Source: Bacteroides sp. (GTDB taxonomy: Bacteria > Bacteroidota > Bacteroidia > Bacteroidales > Bacteroidaceae). From it: a stretch of 40,491 nt of DNA. Positions 17,027 to 25,243 of the stretch are shown one piece after another. The DNA lies in assembly GCA_030151885.1 (NCBI GenBank), contig JASLCG010000065.1, positions 1-40,491 of the forward strand. Reading direction: 5' to 3'. The notes beneath the pieces were generated by a model that made no database searches, was not told where the DNA came from, and saw nothing but the letters and a program-made list of their open reading frames with translations. How positions within the stretch are numbered: position 1 is the stretch's first letter; each line of letters opens with the position of its first letter. The translations under genes were made by a program, and so were the position numbers.

Positions 17027-17518
17027 ATGACTAAAGTTGGAATTCTTTCAGATACACATGGATATTGGGACGATAAATATGTTTCATACTTGTCCGATTG
17101 TGATGAAATTTGGCATGTCGGAGATGTGGGCTCAATTACTATTCTGGATAAATTAGCAGAGTTTGCGAAAGTTAGAGCAGTATATGGAAATATAGATGGG
17201 CAAGACATACGTCAAGTATACCCAGAGGTTAATAGGTTTACTATAGATGGTGCTGATGTATTAATGAAACACATTGGTGGCTACCCTGGGAGGTATGATG
17301 CATCTATAAGAACAACACTATTTATGAGGCCTCCTACGCTCTTTATAAGTGGACATTCGCACATATTGAAAGTGAAATTTGATAGAACGTTAAATATGCT
17401 TCACATTAATCCTGGTGCTGCGGGAATTTCAGGCTTTCATAAGGTCAGAACAATGGTTCGTTTTGTAATAGATAAGGGAGTGTTTAAAGATTTAGAAGTT
17501 ATTGAGCTTGCTGGTTAA
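17027..17518 (+). CDS. YfcE-type metallophosphoesterase
   Basis: Calcineurin-like phosphoesterase of the compact YfcE/MJ0936 group, 163 residues. The metal-binding motifs appear in order: GILSDTHG (DxH), HVGDVGS (GD), AVYGNIDG (GNxD), a lone His in MKHIGGYPG, and FISGHSH (GHxH). LHINPGAAG completes the family pattern. Members hydrolyse phosphodiesters in vitro; the physiological substrate is unknown. I chose the ATG at 17027 because the frame's earlier TTG lies in the promoter. The stop codon shares four bases (TTAA) with the stop of the convergent menA gene. Confidence 0.9.
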   Translation: MTKVGILSDTHGYWDDKYVSYLSDCDEIWHVGDVGSITILDKLAEFAKVRAVYGNIDGQDIRQVYPEVNRFTIDGADVLMKHIGGYPGRYDASIRTTLFMRPPTLFISGHSHILKVKFDRTLNMLHINPGAAGISGFHKVRTMVRFVIDKGVFKDLEVIELAG

Positions 17519-18411
17519 ACGCTCAATAACATACCCAATGATAACAAAACTCCTAGTAATAAAATGTTTTTAGAAGTCTTACCTAGAATTTCATTTAATT
17601 GTTTCCCTGTATTGATTTCTTTCATTTTATTGTAGGTTTTTAAATGAGGAATAATATATAGTTGAGGCAGTATGGCTGCAAATATGTGTCCGTCTAGAAC
17701 ATATAAAATAGAGAGTGTTGTAGCAGTCAATCCTAGATACAGGTATAGAGATTCACCAAACTTTTTACCATATCTAACAATAATGGTCTTTTTGCCACTT
17801 ATCATATCTTGTGCATAATCTCTGTAATTATTAACTACAAGTAGCGTGTCTATTGTAACACCACAGATTAGGGAGGCAATAACTACATCAGAATTTAAAC
17901 TTAATGCTTGCACGTAATAAGTACCTCCTACAGGAACAAATCCAAAGAAAATCATGACCAAGATATCACCATAGCCATGATAGGATAGGGGATATGGACC
18001 AGCAGTATATGCAAAAGCAAAAACAACACATAGTGCACCCACAGGTATAAGTACCCAGCCTCCATACGCAATAAGAAAGCCCCCTACGATACAAGCAAGT
18101 GTAATAGTAGCTACGATACCCACCTTCATTGCTGCTGGAGAAATCCAACCTTGAGTACAAGCCCTTTCAGGGCCTAATCGATCTTCACGATCAGTGCCTT
18201 TAAGAAAATCGTAAAGATCGTTTATAAAGTTTGCAGCGATTTGCATAAGGCAGGCAAATAAAGCGCATATTAGTGCAGGATAAATATTAAATTTTCCGTG
18301 CATAAAGGCTAGGGAAGAACCTATTAGAACAGGTACCAAAGCACCAGAAAGGGTTTTGGGACGTGCTGCAAGTACCCAAGCATATAATGAATTTTGTTTT
18401 ATCTCTAACAT
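17515..18411 (-). CDS. menA: 1,4-dihydroxy-2-naphthoate polyprenyltransferase
   Basis: UbiA-family membrane enzyme of 298 residues that joins a polyprenyl chain to dihydroxynaphthoate in menaquinone synthesis. The N-terminus AWVLAARPKTLSGALVPVL and the first Asp-rich motif NDLYDFLKGTDREDRLGPER (from N64) are typical of MenA, as are NNYRDYAQD in the middle and KKTIIVRYGKKFG after it. Eight to nine helices are expected. Menaquinone is the usual quinone of Bacteroidales and supports fumarate respiration. No other men gene is in the window. The promoter region holds a TTGTAC-GTACAA dyad. Confidence 0.93.
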   Translation of the reverse strand: MLEIKQNSLYAWVLAARPKTLSGALVPVLIGSSLAFMHGKFNIYPALICALFACLMQIAANFINDLYDFLKGTDREDRLGPERACTQGWISPAAMKVGIVATITLACIVGGFLIAYGGWVLIPVGALCVVFAFAYTAGPYPLSYHGYGDILVMIFFGFVPVGGTYYVQALSLNSDVVIASLICGVTIDTLLVVNNYRDYAQDMISGKKTIIVRYGKKFGESLYLYLGLTATTLSILYVLDGHIFAAILPQLYIIPHLKTYNKMKEINTGKQLNEILGKTSKNILLLGVLLSLGMLLSV

Positions 18412-18421
18412 GATTATAGTT

Positions 18422-18437
18422 TTGTACGAAGGTACAA
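18422..18437 (-). promoter_or_regulatory. dyad overlapping a -7-like box before menA
   Basis: TTGTAC (18422-18427) and GTACAA (18432-18437) form a perfect 6-bp inverted repeat around GAAG. On the minus strand it overlaps TACCTTCG (18427-18434), one mismatch from TAnnTTTG. The start point would be near 18420, 9 bases before the ATG. Confidence 0.35.
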
Positions 18438-18460
18438 TATTTTATGACTCCTTTAAAATA

Positions 18461-19045
18461 CTATTTATAAAGACTATTTTGTTTAATAAAACCGCTTACA
18501 CTAGGATGTAGAAAGTATAGCATATCTTTTCCTTTTCTTATATTTTCTCTAATAAAGGTAGAGCTAACTTCAATGATTGGACTATTTATATAGACTACAT
18601 TCTTAGGAAGTGTATTTTCTTCTATAGTATATCCCATTCTAGGATATATTATTAAGTTGAAATCTTTAATAATTTGATCAGAATCTTTCCACTTGTCAAT
18701 AATTAGCCAATTATCGGCACCTAGTACCCAGTAAAATTCATAATTAGGATATTTTCGTTCAAGAGCTCTTAATGTGTTAATTGTATAAGAAGGTCTTGGA
18801 AGTTGGAATTCGAAATCAGAAACAAAAAATTTAGAGTAGCTATCTATGGCCAATTCAACCATCTTTAATCTAAGCTGCTCATTAACTAAATTATCGCTCT
18901 TTTTTAGAGGATTTTCAGGGGTTAATAAGAACCATAGTTCATCTACATATTTGTTTTCACAAATAAAATTGGCTAAAGCTAGATGACCTATATGTATAGG
19001 GTTAAATGAGCCACCAAATAGGGCAACTTTTTTTCGTTTAGTCAT
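18461..19045 (-). CDS. nadD: nicotinate-nucleotide adenylyltransferase
   Basis: Adenylates nicotinic acid mononucleotide to deamido-NAD in NAD biosynthesis. The 194-residue product has the nucleotidyltransferase signature GGSFNPIHIGH (11-21), the central VLGADNW motif, and the C-terminal ISSTxIR-like EVSSTFIREN. The length is normal for NadD. The ATG at 19045 is only 7 bases past the T tract of a terminator-like hairpin (19053-19096), leaving almost no leader and no ribosome-binding sequence, so its expression may depend on read-through from gmk. Confidence 0.95.
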   Translation of the reverse strand: MTKRKKVALFGGSFNPIHIGHLALANFICENKYVDELWFLLTPENPLKKSDNLVNEQLRLKMVELAIDSYSKFFVSDFEFQLPRPSYTINTLRALERKYPNYEFYWVLGADNWLIIDKWKDSDQIIKDFNLIIYPRMGYTIEENTLPKNVVYINSPIIEVSSTFIRENIRKGKDMLYFLHPSVSGFIKQNSLYK

Positions 19046-19052
19046 AAGTCTT

Positions 19053-19096
19053 ATAAAAAAGCTCTTTTTCTTAGATTTAAATTAAGAAAAAGAGCT
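19053..19096 (-). terminator. terminator between gmk and nadD, touching the nadD start
   Basis: On the minus strand a 14-bp stem (arms at 19060-19073 and 19083-19096, beginning AGCTCTTTTTCTTA) with a 9-base loop runs into TTTTTTAT. It ends gmk transcription or attenuates read-through into nadD, whose ATG is 7 bases further on. Confidence 0.82.
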
Positions 19097-19117
19097 CAAT
19101 ATTTAGTCGTTATTATG

Positions 19118-19687
19118 TTAATGTAAATGAATAAATTCTGATACAATATTTTCAGCATCAACTTGGGCTTTAGTTAGCTCGTCGTTAATGATTATTACAT
19201 CATACTTATTAGCATATTCTAACTCTTCTTCGGCACGAGCTATTCTTTGTAAAATAACCTCTTCTTTATCAGTAGCTCTACCTCTAAGTCTATTTTCTAA
19301 CTCAGCTATTGATGGGGGTTGTATAAAAATAGCTAAAGCTCTATCTTTATATTGTTCTTTTACACGCATACCACCTTTAACATCAATGTCTAGTACAACA
19401 TTTTTACCTTCAGCCAGTTTATGATCGACCTCACTTTTTAGAGTTCCATAAAACCTATCGGCATATACCTCTTCGAATTCTAAAAATTCATTGTTTGCAA
19501 TTTTATTTTTGAACTCTTCTGGCGTTAAAAAGTAATATTCAACTCCGTTTTTTTCAGAACCTCTAGGAGCTCTACTAGTTGCAGATATAGAAAACTCTAG
19601 ATTTAATTCTTTAGTTAATAGATAGTTTATAATAGTCGACTTTCCAGATCCTGAAGGAGCTGAAAAGATGATTAATTTTCCCGTCAT
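19118..19687 (-). CDS. gmk: guanylate kinase
   Basis: Phosphorylates GMP to GDP using ATP. The 189-residue product has the P-loop SAPSGSGKSTI (about 9-19), the GMP-binding segment SATSRAPRGSEKNGVEYYFL with its Ser/Arg/Tyr contacts, LDIDVKGGMRVKEQY, and the lid region LENRLRGRATDKEEVILQRI. The length is typical. It starts 3 bases after the yicC stop; the yicC-gmk pairing is conserved in many bacteria. A strong terminator follows. Confidence 0.97.
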   Translation of the reverse strand: MTGKLIIFSAPSGSGKSTIINYLLTKELNLEFSISATSRAPRGSEKNGVEYYFLTPEEFKNKIANNEFLEFEEVYADRFYGTLKSEVDHKLAEGKNVVLDIDVKGGMRVKEQYKDRALAIFIQPPSIAELENRLRGRATDKEEVILQRIARAEEELEYANKYDVIIINDELTKAQVDAENIVSEFIHLH

Positions 19688-19690
19688 AGT

Positions 19691-20569
19691 TTATAATACG
19701 TTCAATACCTGTTCTTTAATTTGTTCAAGCTCATCTTTCATTTGTACCACTATTTTTTGCATGGTTGCATGGTTTGATTTGCTACCTAACGTGTTTATCT
19801 CTCTTCCAATTTCTTGTGCAATAAAGTTAAGCTTTTTACCTTGTCCAGCTTCTCCTTGGATAGTACTTACAAAGTATTTTAAGTGATTTTTTAGGCGTTG
19901 TTTTTCCTCATTGACATCAAGTTTTTCAATGTAGAATATTAACTCCTGCTCAAGTCTATTTTTATCGTAGTCTACTTCCAAAGATTTTTCTAAAGCCTCT
20001 ACAATACGCTCTCTAACTTTTTCAACACGCTCTTTTTCATGTGGCTCAATAGCTACAAGAAGCTCTTCTATATTTGCTATGTTTTGTTCGAACTTCTTTT
20101 CAAGAGCTGTACCTTCTTGAATTCTAAAGTTAGTTAATAACTCTAAAGCTTCTAGAATAGATTTATGTACTATAGCCCATTCTTCTTCAGTTACTTCTTG
20201 TATCTCTTGTTTAGAAAGCACTTCAGGCATTCTTAATAGAGTTGTAAACCAATCACTTGGTAATGGGATATTTAAGTTTTGCGAAATTGTACTAATTTGC
20301 TTATAATAGCTTTCAACTAAAGCTTGGTTTATCGTAACAGCAGCATCTGATAGGTCTTCTTTTTCGATCCAAAGGTTAAAGTCAACTTTTCCTCTAGAAA
20401 GTTGTTCTGCTATTATTCTACGAATTTCAATCTCTTTTTCTCTGTATGCAGGAGCAATACGAGTTGAAAGATCTAGAGATTTGCTATTAAGTGATTTTAT
20501 CTCAATAGTAATTTTTTTGTCTGGCAGTGTGGCTACAACTTTGCCATAGCCGGTCATAGATTGTATCAT
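19691..20569 (-). CDS. yicC: YicC family endoribonuclease
   Basis: YicC/YloC-family protein of 292 residues, which matches the family length. It opens with the conserved MIQSMTGYGK and contains EIKSLNSKSLDLSTRIAP. The C-terminal DUF1732 region includes RLKNHLKYFVSTIQGEAGQGKKLNFIAQEIGREINTLGSKS, split here across its conserved GKKLNF and REINTLGSK cores. Characterised members are metal-dependent endoribonucleases involved in RNA turnover. It heads the yicC-gmk pair and is divergent from tsaB; the two -7 boxes are only 23 bases apart. Confidence 0.94.
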   Translation of the reverse strand: MIQSMTGYGKVVATLPDKKITIEIKSLNSKSLDLSTRIAPAYREKEIEIRRIIAEQLSRGKVDFNLWIEKEDLSDAAVTINQALVESYYKQISTISQNLNIPLPSDWFTTLLRMPEVLSKQEIQEVTEEEWAIVHKSILEALELLTNFRIQEGTALEKKFEQNIANIEELLVAIEPHEKERVEKVRERIVEALEKSLEVDYDKNRLEQELIFYIEKLDVNEEKQRLKNHLKYFVSTIQGEAGQGKKLNFIAQEIGREINTLGSKSNHATMQKIVVQMKDELEQIKEQVLNVL

Positions 20570-20586
20570 ATAGATGTTGTTTTACG

Positions 20587-20594
20587 CAAAAATA
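20587..20594 (-). promoter_or_regulatory. -7 element of yicC-gmk
   Basis: TATTTTTG on the minus strand, an exact TAnnTTTG match, 17 bases upstream of the yicC ATG. It is packed against the opposing tsaB promoter. Confidence 0.55.
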
Positions 20595-20617
20595 GCTGTT
20601 TTTTCGTAATTATGAGC

Positions 20618-20625
20618 TATCTTTG
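20618..20625 (+). promoter_or_regulatory. -7 element of tsaB
   Basis: TATCTTTG, an exact TAnnTTTG match. The start point near 20632 lies 15 bases before the ATG at 20647. The TTG at 20623 that opens the reading frame is part of this box and cannot be the start codon. Confidence 0.6.
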
Positions 20626-20646
20626 TATATTATTAAATTGAATGTT

Positions 20647-21339
20647 ATGTCGTGTATTTTACACATTGAAACCTCTACTACTGTCTGTTCAGTTGCAGTA
20701 AGCCAAGAGACAGATATATTGTTTGAAAAAACTGAATATAATGGTCCTTCCCATGCCACACTACTAGGTGTTTTTGTGGATGAAGCCCTTGCTTTTGTCG
20801 ATAGTCATGGAATTCCTTTAGACGCTGTAGCCGTAAGCTGTGGTCCTGGTTCTTATACAGGATTACGAATTGGTGTATCAATGGCTAAAGGTATTTGCTA
20901 TGGAAGAAATCTTCCTTTAATAGCTATTCCGACATTAAAAGTGTTGAGTGTACCAGTATTATTATATCACGAACTTCCGGAGAATGCTTTGATTTGTCCT
21001 ATGCTAGATGCTAGAAGAATGGAAGTCTATTCTGCTATTTTTGACAGAGCTCTTAATGAGCAAAAACCCATATCAGCAGATATTATTGACGAAAATTCTT
21101 ATGTAGAGTTTTTAGACAAACAGCCTGTTTACTTCTTTGGTAATGGTGCTGAAAAATGTAAGGAGATAATAAAGCACCCTAATGCTCATTTTATTGATAA
21201 AATAAACCCATTGGCCAAAATGATGGGACCATTGGCCGAGCGTGCTTTTATAAATAAGGACTTCGTAGATGTAGCTTACTTTGAACCATTTTATTTGAAA
21301 GAGTTTGTTGCTACTACACCTAAAAAGAAATTATTGTAA
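20647..21339 (+). CDS. tsaB: tRNA t6A biosynthesis protein TsaB
   Basis: Partner of TsaD in making N6-threonylcarbamoyladenosine at tRNA position 37. The 230-residue product begins HIETSTTVCSVAVS and contains VAVSCGPGSYTGLRIGVSMAKG, seen as GPGSYTGLRIG plus the following helix, the hallmark of the TsaB actin-like fold. ICPMLDARRMEVYSAIF follows. I chose the ATG at 20647 because the upstream TTG overlaps the -7 box. Other tsa genes are not in the window. DUF4290 follows after 28 bases and is probably co-transcribed. Confidence 0.94.
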   Translation: MSCILHIETSTTVCSVAVSQETDILFEKTEYNGPSHATLLGVFVDEALAFVDSHGIPLDAVAVSCGPGSYTGLRIGVSMAKGICYGRNLPLIAIPTLKVLSVPVLLYHELPENALICPMLDARRMEVYSAIFDRALNEQKPISADIIDENSYVEFLDKQPVYFFGNGAEKCKEIIKHPNAHFIDKINPLAKMMGPLAERAFINKDFVDVAYFEPFYLKEFVATTPKKKLL

Positions 21340-21367
21340 ATCATTTTAAGAATTATGAAAGGATTAT

Positions 21368-21976
21368 ATGGAGTATAACACACAACAGATGAGAATGCCA
21401 TTGCCAGAGTATGGTCGTAGTATTCAGAATATGGTAAATTATGCCTTAACTTTAGAAACTAAAGAAGAAAGACAACAATGTGCTAGCACCATTATTGATG
21501 TTATGGGTAATATGTTCCCTCACCTGAGAGACGTACCTGATTTTAAGCATAAATTATGGGATCATTTAGCCATTATGTCAGACTTTAAATTGGATATAGA
21601 TTACCCTTATGAAATCGTTCGTAAAGATAATCTTCACACAAGACCAGACTCCATTCCATATCCTCAATCTCGTATAAGGTACCGTTATTACGGAAAAACA
21701 ACAGAGCGCCTAGTGCAAAAAGCTGTGGAAATAGAAGATGAAAATGAACGCAATCAATTAGTTGCAATGATTGCAAGTCATATGAAGAAAAACTACCTGA
21801 CTTGGAATAGAGACTCTGTTGATGACGATACAATTAATGATGACTTATTAGAGTTGTCTGAAGGACGTTTAAAACTAAATGATGATATTGTCAAATTAAT
21901 GAATGTTCGTCAACCTCAATATCAAAATAGACATAAGAGTAGAAACAACCAAAGAAGAAATAATCATAAGCATTAA
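21368..21976 (+). CDS. DUF4290 family protein
   Basis: A 202-residue soluble protein of the Bacteroidota-specific DUF4290 family; its function is not known to me. It opens EYNTQQMRMPLPEYGRSIQ and is mostly helical and charged. A conserved-looking core holds MLPHLRDVPDFKHKLWDHL-like sequence (actually MFPHLRDVPDFKHKLWDHL, about 45-63) and the region RYRYYGKTTERLVQKA. The C-terminus is a basic, Asn/Arg/His-rich tail (NRHKSRNNQRRNNHKH) that could contact nucleic acid. It sits between tsaB and murA, an order I recall from other Bacteroidales. Confidence 0.85.
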   Translation: MEYNTQQMRMPLPEYGRSIQNMVNYALTLETKEERQQCASTIIDVMGNMFPHLRDVPDFKHKLWDHLAIMSDFKLDIDYPYEIVRKDNLHTRPDSIPYPQSRIRYRYYGKTTERLVQKAVEIEDENERNQLVAMIASHMKKNYLTWNRDSVDDDTINDDLLELSEGRLKLNDDIVKLMNVRQPQYQNRHKSRNNQRRNNHKH

Positions 21977-22048
21977 TAGTTTTACTTGTGAAATATTGTT
22001 TCTATATTTATTATATCGTTCACATTTTTAAACTTTAATACTATTAAT

Positions 22049-23353
22049 ATGGCTTCATTTGTAATTGAAGGAGGGCATCAATTAAAAGGTGATATATATC
22101 CTCAAGGGGCTAAAAATGAGGTTCTTCAGGTTATATGTGCTACACTATTAACTCCTGAGAAGGTTGTAATAAATAATATCCCAGATATTCTCGATGTGAA
22201 TAATCTTATTCAGTTAATTCGAGAAATGGGGGTTACAGTAGCTAAAGAGGGAATTAACAGTTACAGTTTCGAAGCTAAAAATGTAGATTTAGATTACTTA
22301 TCTAGTGATGAGTTTCTAAAGAAATGTTCTAGCTTAAGAGGTTCTGTCATGTTAATTGGTCCTTTAGTTGCACGATTTGGAAAAGCTGTAATTTCTAAAC
22401 CTGGTGGAGATAAAATAGGCCGAAGAAGATTAGATACTCACTTAGTTGGTATTCAAAAATTAGGTGCTGACTTTATTCTTGATGAGGTTGATGGCCTGTA
22501 TGAACTACGAGCAGATAAGTTAAAAGGAACTTATATGTTACTTGATGAGGCATCAGTAACAGGAACTGCAAATATAGTAATGGCTGCAGTTTTAGCAGAA
22601 GGTGTTACTACAATCTATAATGCGGCATGTGAGCCGTATCTTCAGCAATTGTGTAAAATGCTGAATAGAATGGGGGCTAAAATCAGTGGAATAGCATCGA
22701 ATTTACTAACAATAGAAGGTGTTTCTAGCCTTAAAGGAACTGAGCATAAAGTGCTACCAGACATGATTGAAGTGGGTTCTTTTATTGGAATGGCGGCGAT
22801 GACTGGTAGTGAAATAACTATCAAAGATGTTTCTTATGAAAATCTGGGTGTAATACCAGATAGTTTCAAAAGATTAGGCATTAAAATAGAGCAAAGAGGG
22901 GATGATATTTTTGTTCCTGCCCAAGAAATGTATGAAATTGATACATTTATAGATGGTTCTATTATGACAATAGCAGATGCTCCATGGCCTGGTTTAACAC
23001 CAGATTTGCTGAGTGTTTTACTAGTAGTAGCTACTCAAGCTAAAGGGAGTGTATTGATACATCAAAAAATGTTTGAAAGTAGACTATTCTTTGTTGATAA
23101 ACTAATTGACATGGGGGCACAAATTATTTTATGCGATCCACATAGAGCAGTCGTGATAGGGCATAATAAAGAGTTTCAGTTAAAAGGAGGTAATATGACT
23201 TCTCCTGATATTAGAGCTGGAATTGCGTTATTAATTGCTGCTATGAGTGCTAAAGGAATTAGCCGAATTCATAATATTGAACAAATTGACAGAGGTTATC
23301 AAGATATTGAAAGCCGTCTAAATGCTATCGGAGCTAGAATTACTCGTATATGA
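22049..23353 (+). CDS. murA: UDP-GlcNAc 1-carboxyvinyltransferase with Asp at the catalytic Cys position
   Basis: First committed step of peptidoglycan synthesis: transfers enolpyruvate from PEP to UDP-GlcNAc. The 434-residue length is normal. The substrate-binding Lys is K22 (GAKNE), and the repeated inside-out barrel motifs are present, such as LRGSVMLIGPLVARFG and SPDIRAGIALLIAAM. The loop that reads PGGCxIG in E. coli reads PGGDKIG here, so Asp121 replaces the Cys that fosfomycin alkylates. The same change in other bacteria keeps activity and gives fosfomycin insensitivity, so that is the prediction. Its stop overlaps the rimM start by four bases (ATGA). Confidence 0.96.
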   Translation: MASFVIEGGHQLKGDIYPQGAKNEVLQVICATLLTPEKVVINNIPDILDVNNLIQLIREMGVTVAKEGINSYSFEAKNVDLDYLSSDEFLKKCSSLRGSVMLIGPLVARFGKAVISKPGGDKIGRRRLDTHLVGIQKLGADFILDEVDGLYELRADKLKGTYMLLDEASVTGTANIVMAAVLAEGVTTIYNAACEPYLQQLCKMLNRMGAKISGIASNLLTIEGVSSLKGTEHKVLPDMIEVGSFIGMAAMTGSEITIKDVSYENLGVIPDSFKRLGIKIEQRGDDIFVPAQEMYEIDTFIDGSIMTIADAPWPGLTPDLLSVLLVVATQAKGSVLIHQKMFESRLFFVDKLIDMGAQIILCDPHRAVVIGHNKEFQLKGGNMTSPDIRAGIALLIAAMSAKGISRIHNIEQIDRGYQDIESRLNAIGARITRI

Positions 23354-23877
23354 TAAAAAAAGAGAGTGTTATTAAAATAGGGACTTTTAATAAAACCCAT
23401 GGAATAAAAGGTGAACTACAGCTTTTATTACATAATGATTTACTAGAGTCCACAGATCCTGATTACATAATATGTAACATGGACGGAATACTAGTTCCAT
23501 TCTTTATTGTAGAGTATAGGTTTACTACAGATGATTCTGTGTTTATAATTCTTGAAGATATAAACGATAATGAAGCTGCTAGTAGATTTGTTAAACTAGA
23601 TGCATATTTGGAGCAAAGACAAGTTGGTAAAGTTGTAGAAGAGCCTATTAGTCACTACTCTTGGACTAGCTTTATTGGTTATAAGCTTATGGATCAAGAA
23701 GCGAGTTTAATAGGAGAAATTACAGATGTAGATGATACTACTTGGAATACGCTTTTTATAGTAGATTATAATGGAGAAGAGATTTTAATACCTGCGCAAG
23801 ACGAGTTAATACTTGATATTGATGAGGCTAAAAAAGAGATAAAGTCAATTATTCCAGAGGGATTACTATCAATGTAG
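23350..23877 (+). CDS. rimM: 16S rRNA processing protein RimM
   Basis: Assists maturation of the 30S subunit head and binds ribosomal protein S19. The 175-residue product has the N-terminal RimM barrel with IKIGTFNKTHGIKGELQL (about 8-25), and a C-terminal PRC-barrel domain with SFIGYKLMDQEASLIGEI, ILIPAQDELILDID and the end motif IIPEGLL. It overlaps murA by four bases, so translation is coupled. A terminator-like hairpin about 30 bases downstream separates it from dxr. Confidence 0.95.
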   Translation: MIKKESVIKIGTFNKTHGIKGELQLLLHNDLLESTDPDYIICNMDGILVPFFIVEYRFTTDDSVFIILEDINDNEAASRFVKLDAYLEQRQVGKVVEEPISHYSWTSFIGYKLMDQEASLIGEITDVDDTTWNTLFIVDYNGEEILIPAQDELILDIDEAKKEIKSIIPEGLLSM

Positions 23878-23906
23878 TAGTTTAAAATCAACCTAAATAA
23901 AATACG

Positions 23907-23952
23907 GAAGTTAGTGCATAAATGATTACCTTTGTGCGCTAACTTCTTTTTT
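23907..23952 (+). terminator. terminator after rimM with a promoter-like loop
   Basis: Arms GAAGTTAGTGCA (23907-23918) and TGCGCTAACTTC (23935-23946) form 12 pairs including one G-U and are followed by TTTTTT. The 16-base loop carries an exact TACCTTTG (23927-23934), so the element may both end the murA-rimM transcript and start the dxr one. Confidence 0.78.
23927..23934 (+). promoter_or_regulatory. -7 element of dxr-rseP, inside the terminator loop
   Basis: TACCTTTG, an exact TAnnTTTG match. No TTG -33 is seen. The start point near 23941 would give a leader of about 106 bases to the ATG at 24047. Confidence 0.4.
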
Positions 23953-24046
23953 ATATAGTAGCTACTCTTATTCTGTTGATAACTTTTAAAAAAGTCGCAA
24001 AGAAAAAGAAATGTAGCCTATGGAAATTCACAAACATTATTGTGTA

Positions 24047-25207
24047 ATGAATGAATTGAAACGTAAACAGATAGCCATATTAGGATCTACAGGTTCCATA
24101 GGGACTCAAGCCTTAGATGTAATTGAGCAACATAAAGATAAATTTCAAGTTTATGCCTTAACAGCCAACAATAAGGTAGATGATTTGATAGCACAGGCTA
24201 TTAAGTTTGAACCTGATGTGGTGGTCATAGCAAATGAATCAAAATACAACTACTTAAAAGATGCTTTAAAAAATCTACCTATAAAGGTTTATGCTGGTTC
24301 TGATGCGATTGCACAAGTAGTATCTGCCGAACCGATAGATGTTGTATTAACTGCTATGGTAGGTTATTCGGGTTTGCTACCTACAATTGAAGCTATTAAA
24401 GCAGGCAAGGTTATTGCTTTAGCAAATAAAGAAACCCTAGTAGTGGCAGGAGAGCTTATAACTAAACTAGCGTTGCAGTATAATAGTCCTATTTTACCTG
24501 TTGATTCTGAACACTCGGCTATATTTCAGTGTTTAGTAGGAGAATTTGACAATAAAATAGATAAAATAATCTTAACTGCTTCGGGAGGACCATTTAGAAC
24601 TACCCCACTTGAGGCTCTTCGTCATGTGACGAAAAGAGAGGCTTTAAAGCATCCTAATTGGGATATGGGAAATAAGGTCACAATAGACTCTTCGTCTTTA
24701 ATGAATAAAGGTTTTGAAATGATTGAGGCGAAATGGTTGTTTGGTGTTGAACCAGATGATATTCAAGTCTTAGTACACCCTCAGTCTATTATCCACTCTA
24801 TGGTGCAATTTCAAGATGGTTCTATAAAAGCTCAATTAGGAGCTCCTGATATGAGAACTCCTATTCAGTATGCTTTTTCTTATCCAAATAGATTGCCGTC
24901 AAATGTAGATAAGCTTGATTTTAAACAATATTCAACTTTTACATTTGAAGATCCAGATACTACAAGGTTTAAAAACTTAAGATTGGCTTTTGATGCTATT
25001 GGTAAAGGAGGAAATTTACCATGTATATTAAATGCAGCAAATGAAGTAGTTGTTGATGCTTTCTTAAAAGATGGAATTGGATTTTTAGAGATGAGTGATG
25101 TAATAGAGTCTTGTATGTCTAAAGTTTCATTTATCGCTAATCCTTCGTACGAAGATTATGTGGCAACTGATATGGAAGCTAGAAAGTTGGCTAAGACATT
25201 ACTATAG
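24047..25207 (+). CDS. dxr: 1-deoxy-D-xylulose-5-phosphate reductoisomerase
   Basis: Second step of the methylerythritol phosphate route to isoprenoids; makes MEP from DXP with NADPH. The 386-residue product has the NADPH motif ILGSTGSIGTQ (about 11-21), the catalytic metal region LPVDSEHSAIFQCL, the flexible-loop segment ASGGPFRT, and HPNWDMGNKVTIDSSSLMNKG, seen as HPNWDMG and DSSSLMNKGFEMIEA. I chose the ATG at 24047 (MNELKRKQ) over one at 24020 because family members begin only a few residues before the nucleotide-binding strand; the longer start is not excluded. rseP follows after 36 bases. Confidence 0.96.
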   Translation: MNELKRKQIAILGSTGSIGTQALDVIEQHKDKFQVYALTANNKVDDLIAQAIKFEPDVVVIANESKYNYLKDALKNLPIKVYAGSDAIAQVVSAEPIDVVLTAMVGYSGLLPTIEAIKAGKVIALANKETLVVAGELITKLALQYNSPILPVDSEHSAIFQCLVGEFDNKIDKIILTASGGPFRTTPLEALRHVTKREALKHPNWDMGNKVTIDSSSLMNKGFEMIEAKWLFGVEPDDIQVLVHPQSIIHSMVQFQDGSIKAQLGAPDMRTPIQYAFSYPNRLPSNVDKLDFKQYSTFTFEDPDTTRFKNLRLAFDAIGKGGNLPCILNAANEVVVDAFLKDGIGFLEMSDVIESCMSKVSFIANPSYEDYVATDMEARKLAKTLL

Positions 25208-25243
25208 AATAAATAAAATAGAAAAATAAAAGAGTATATAATA

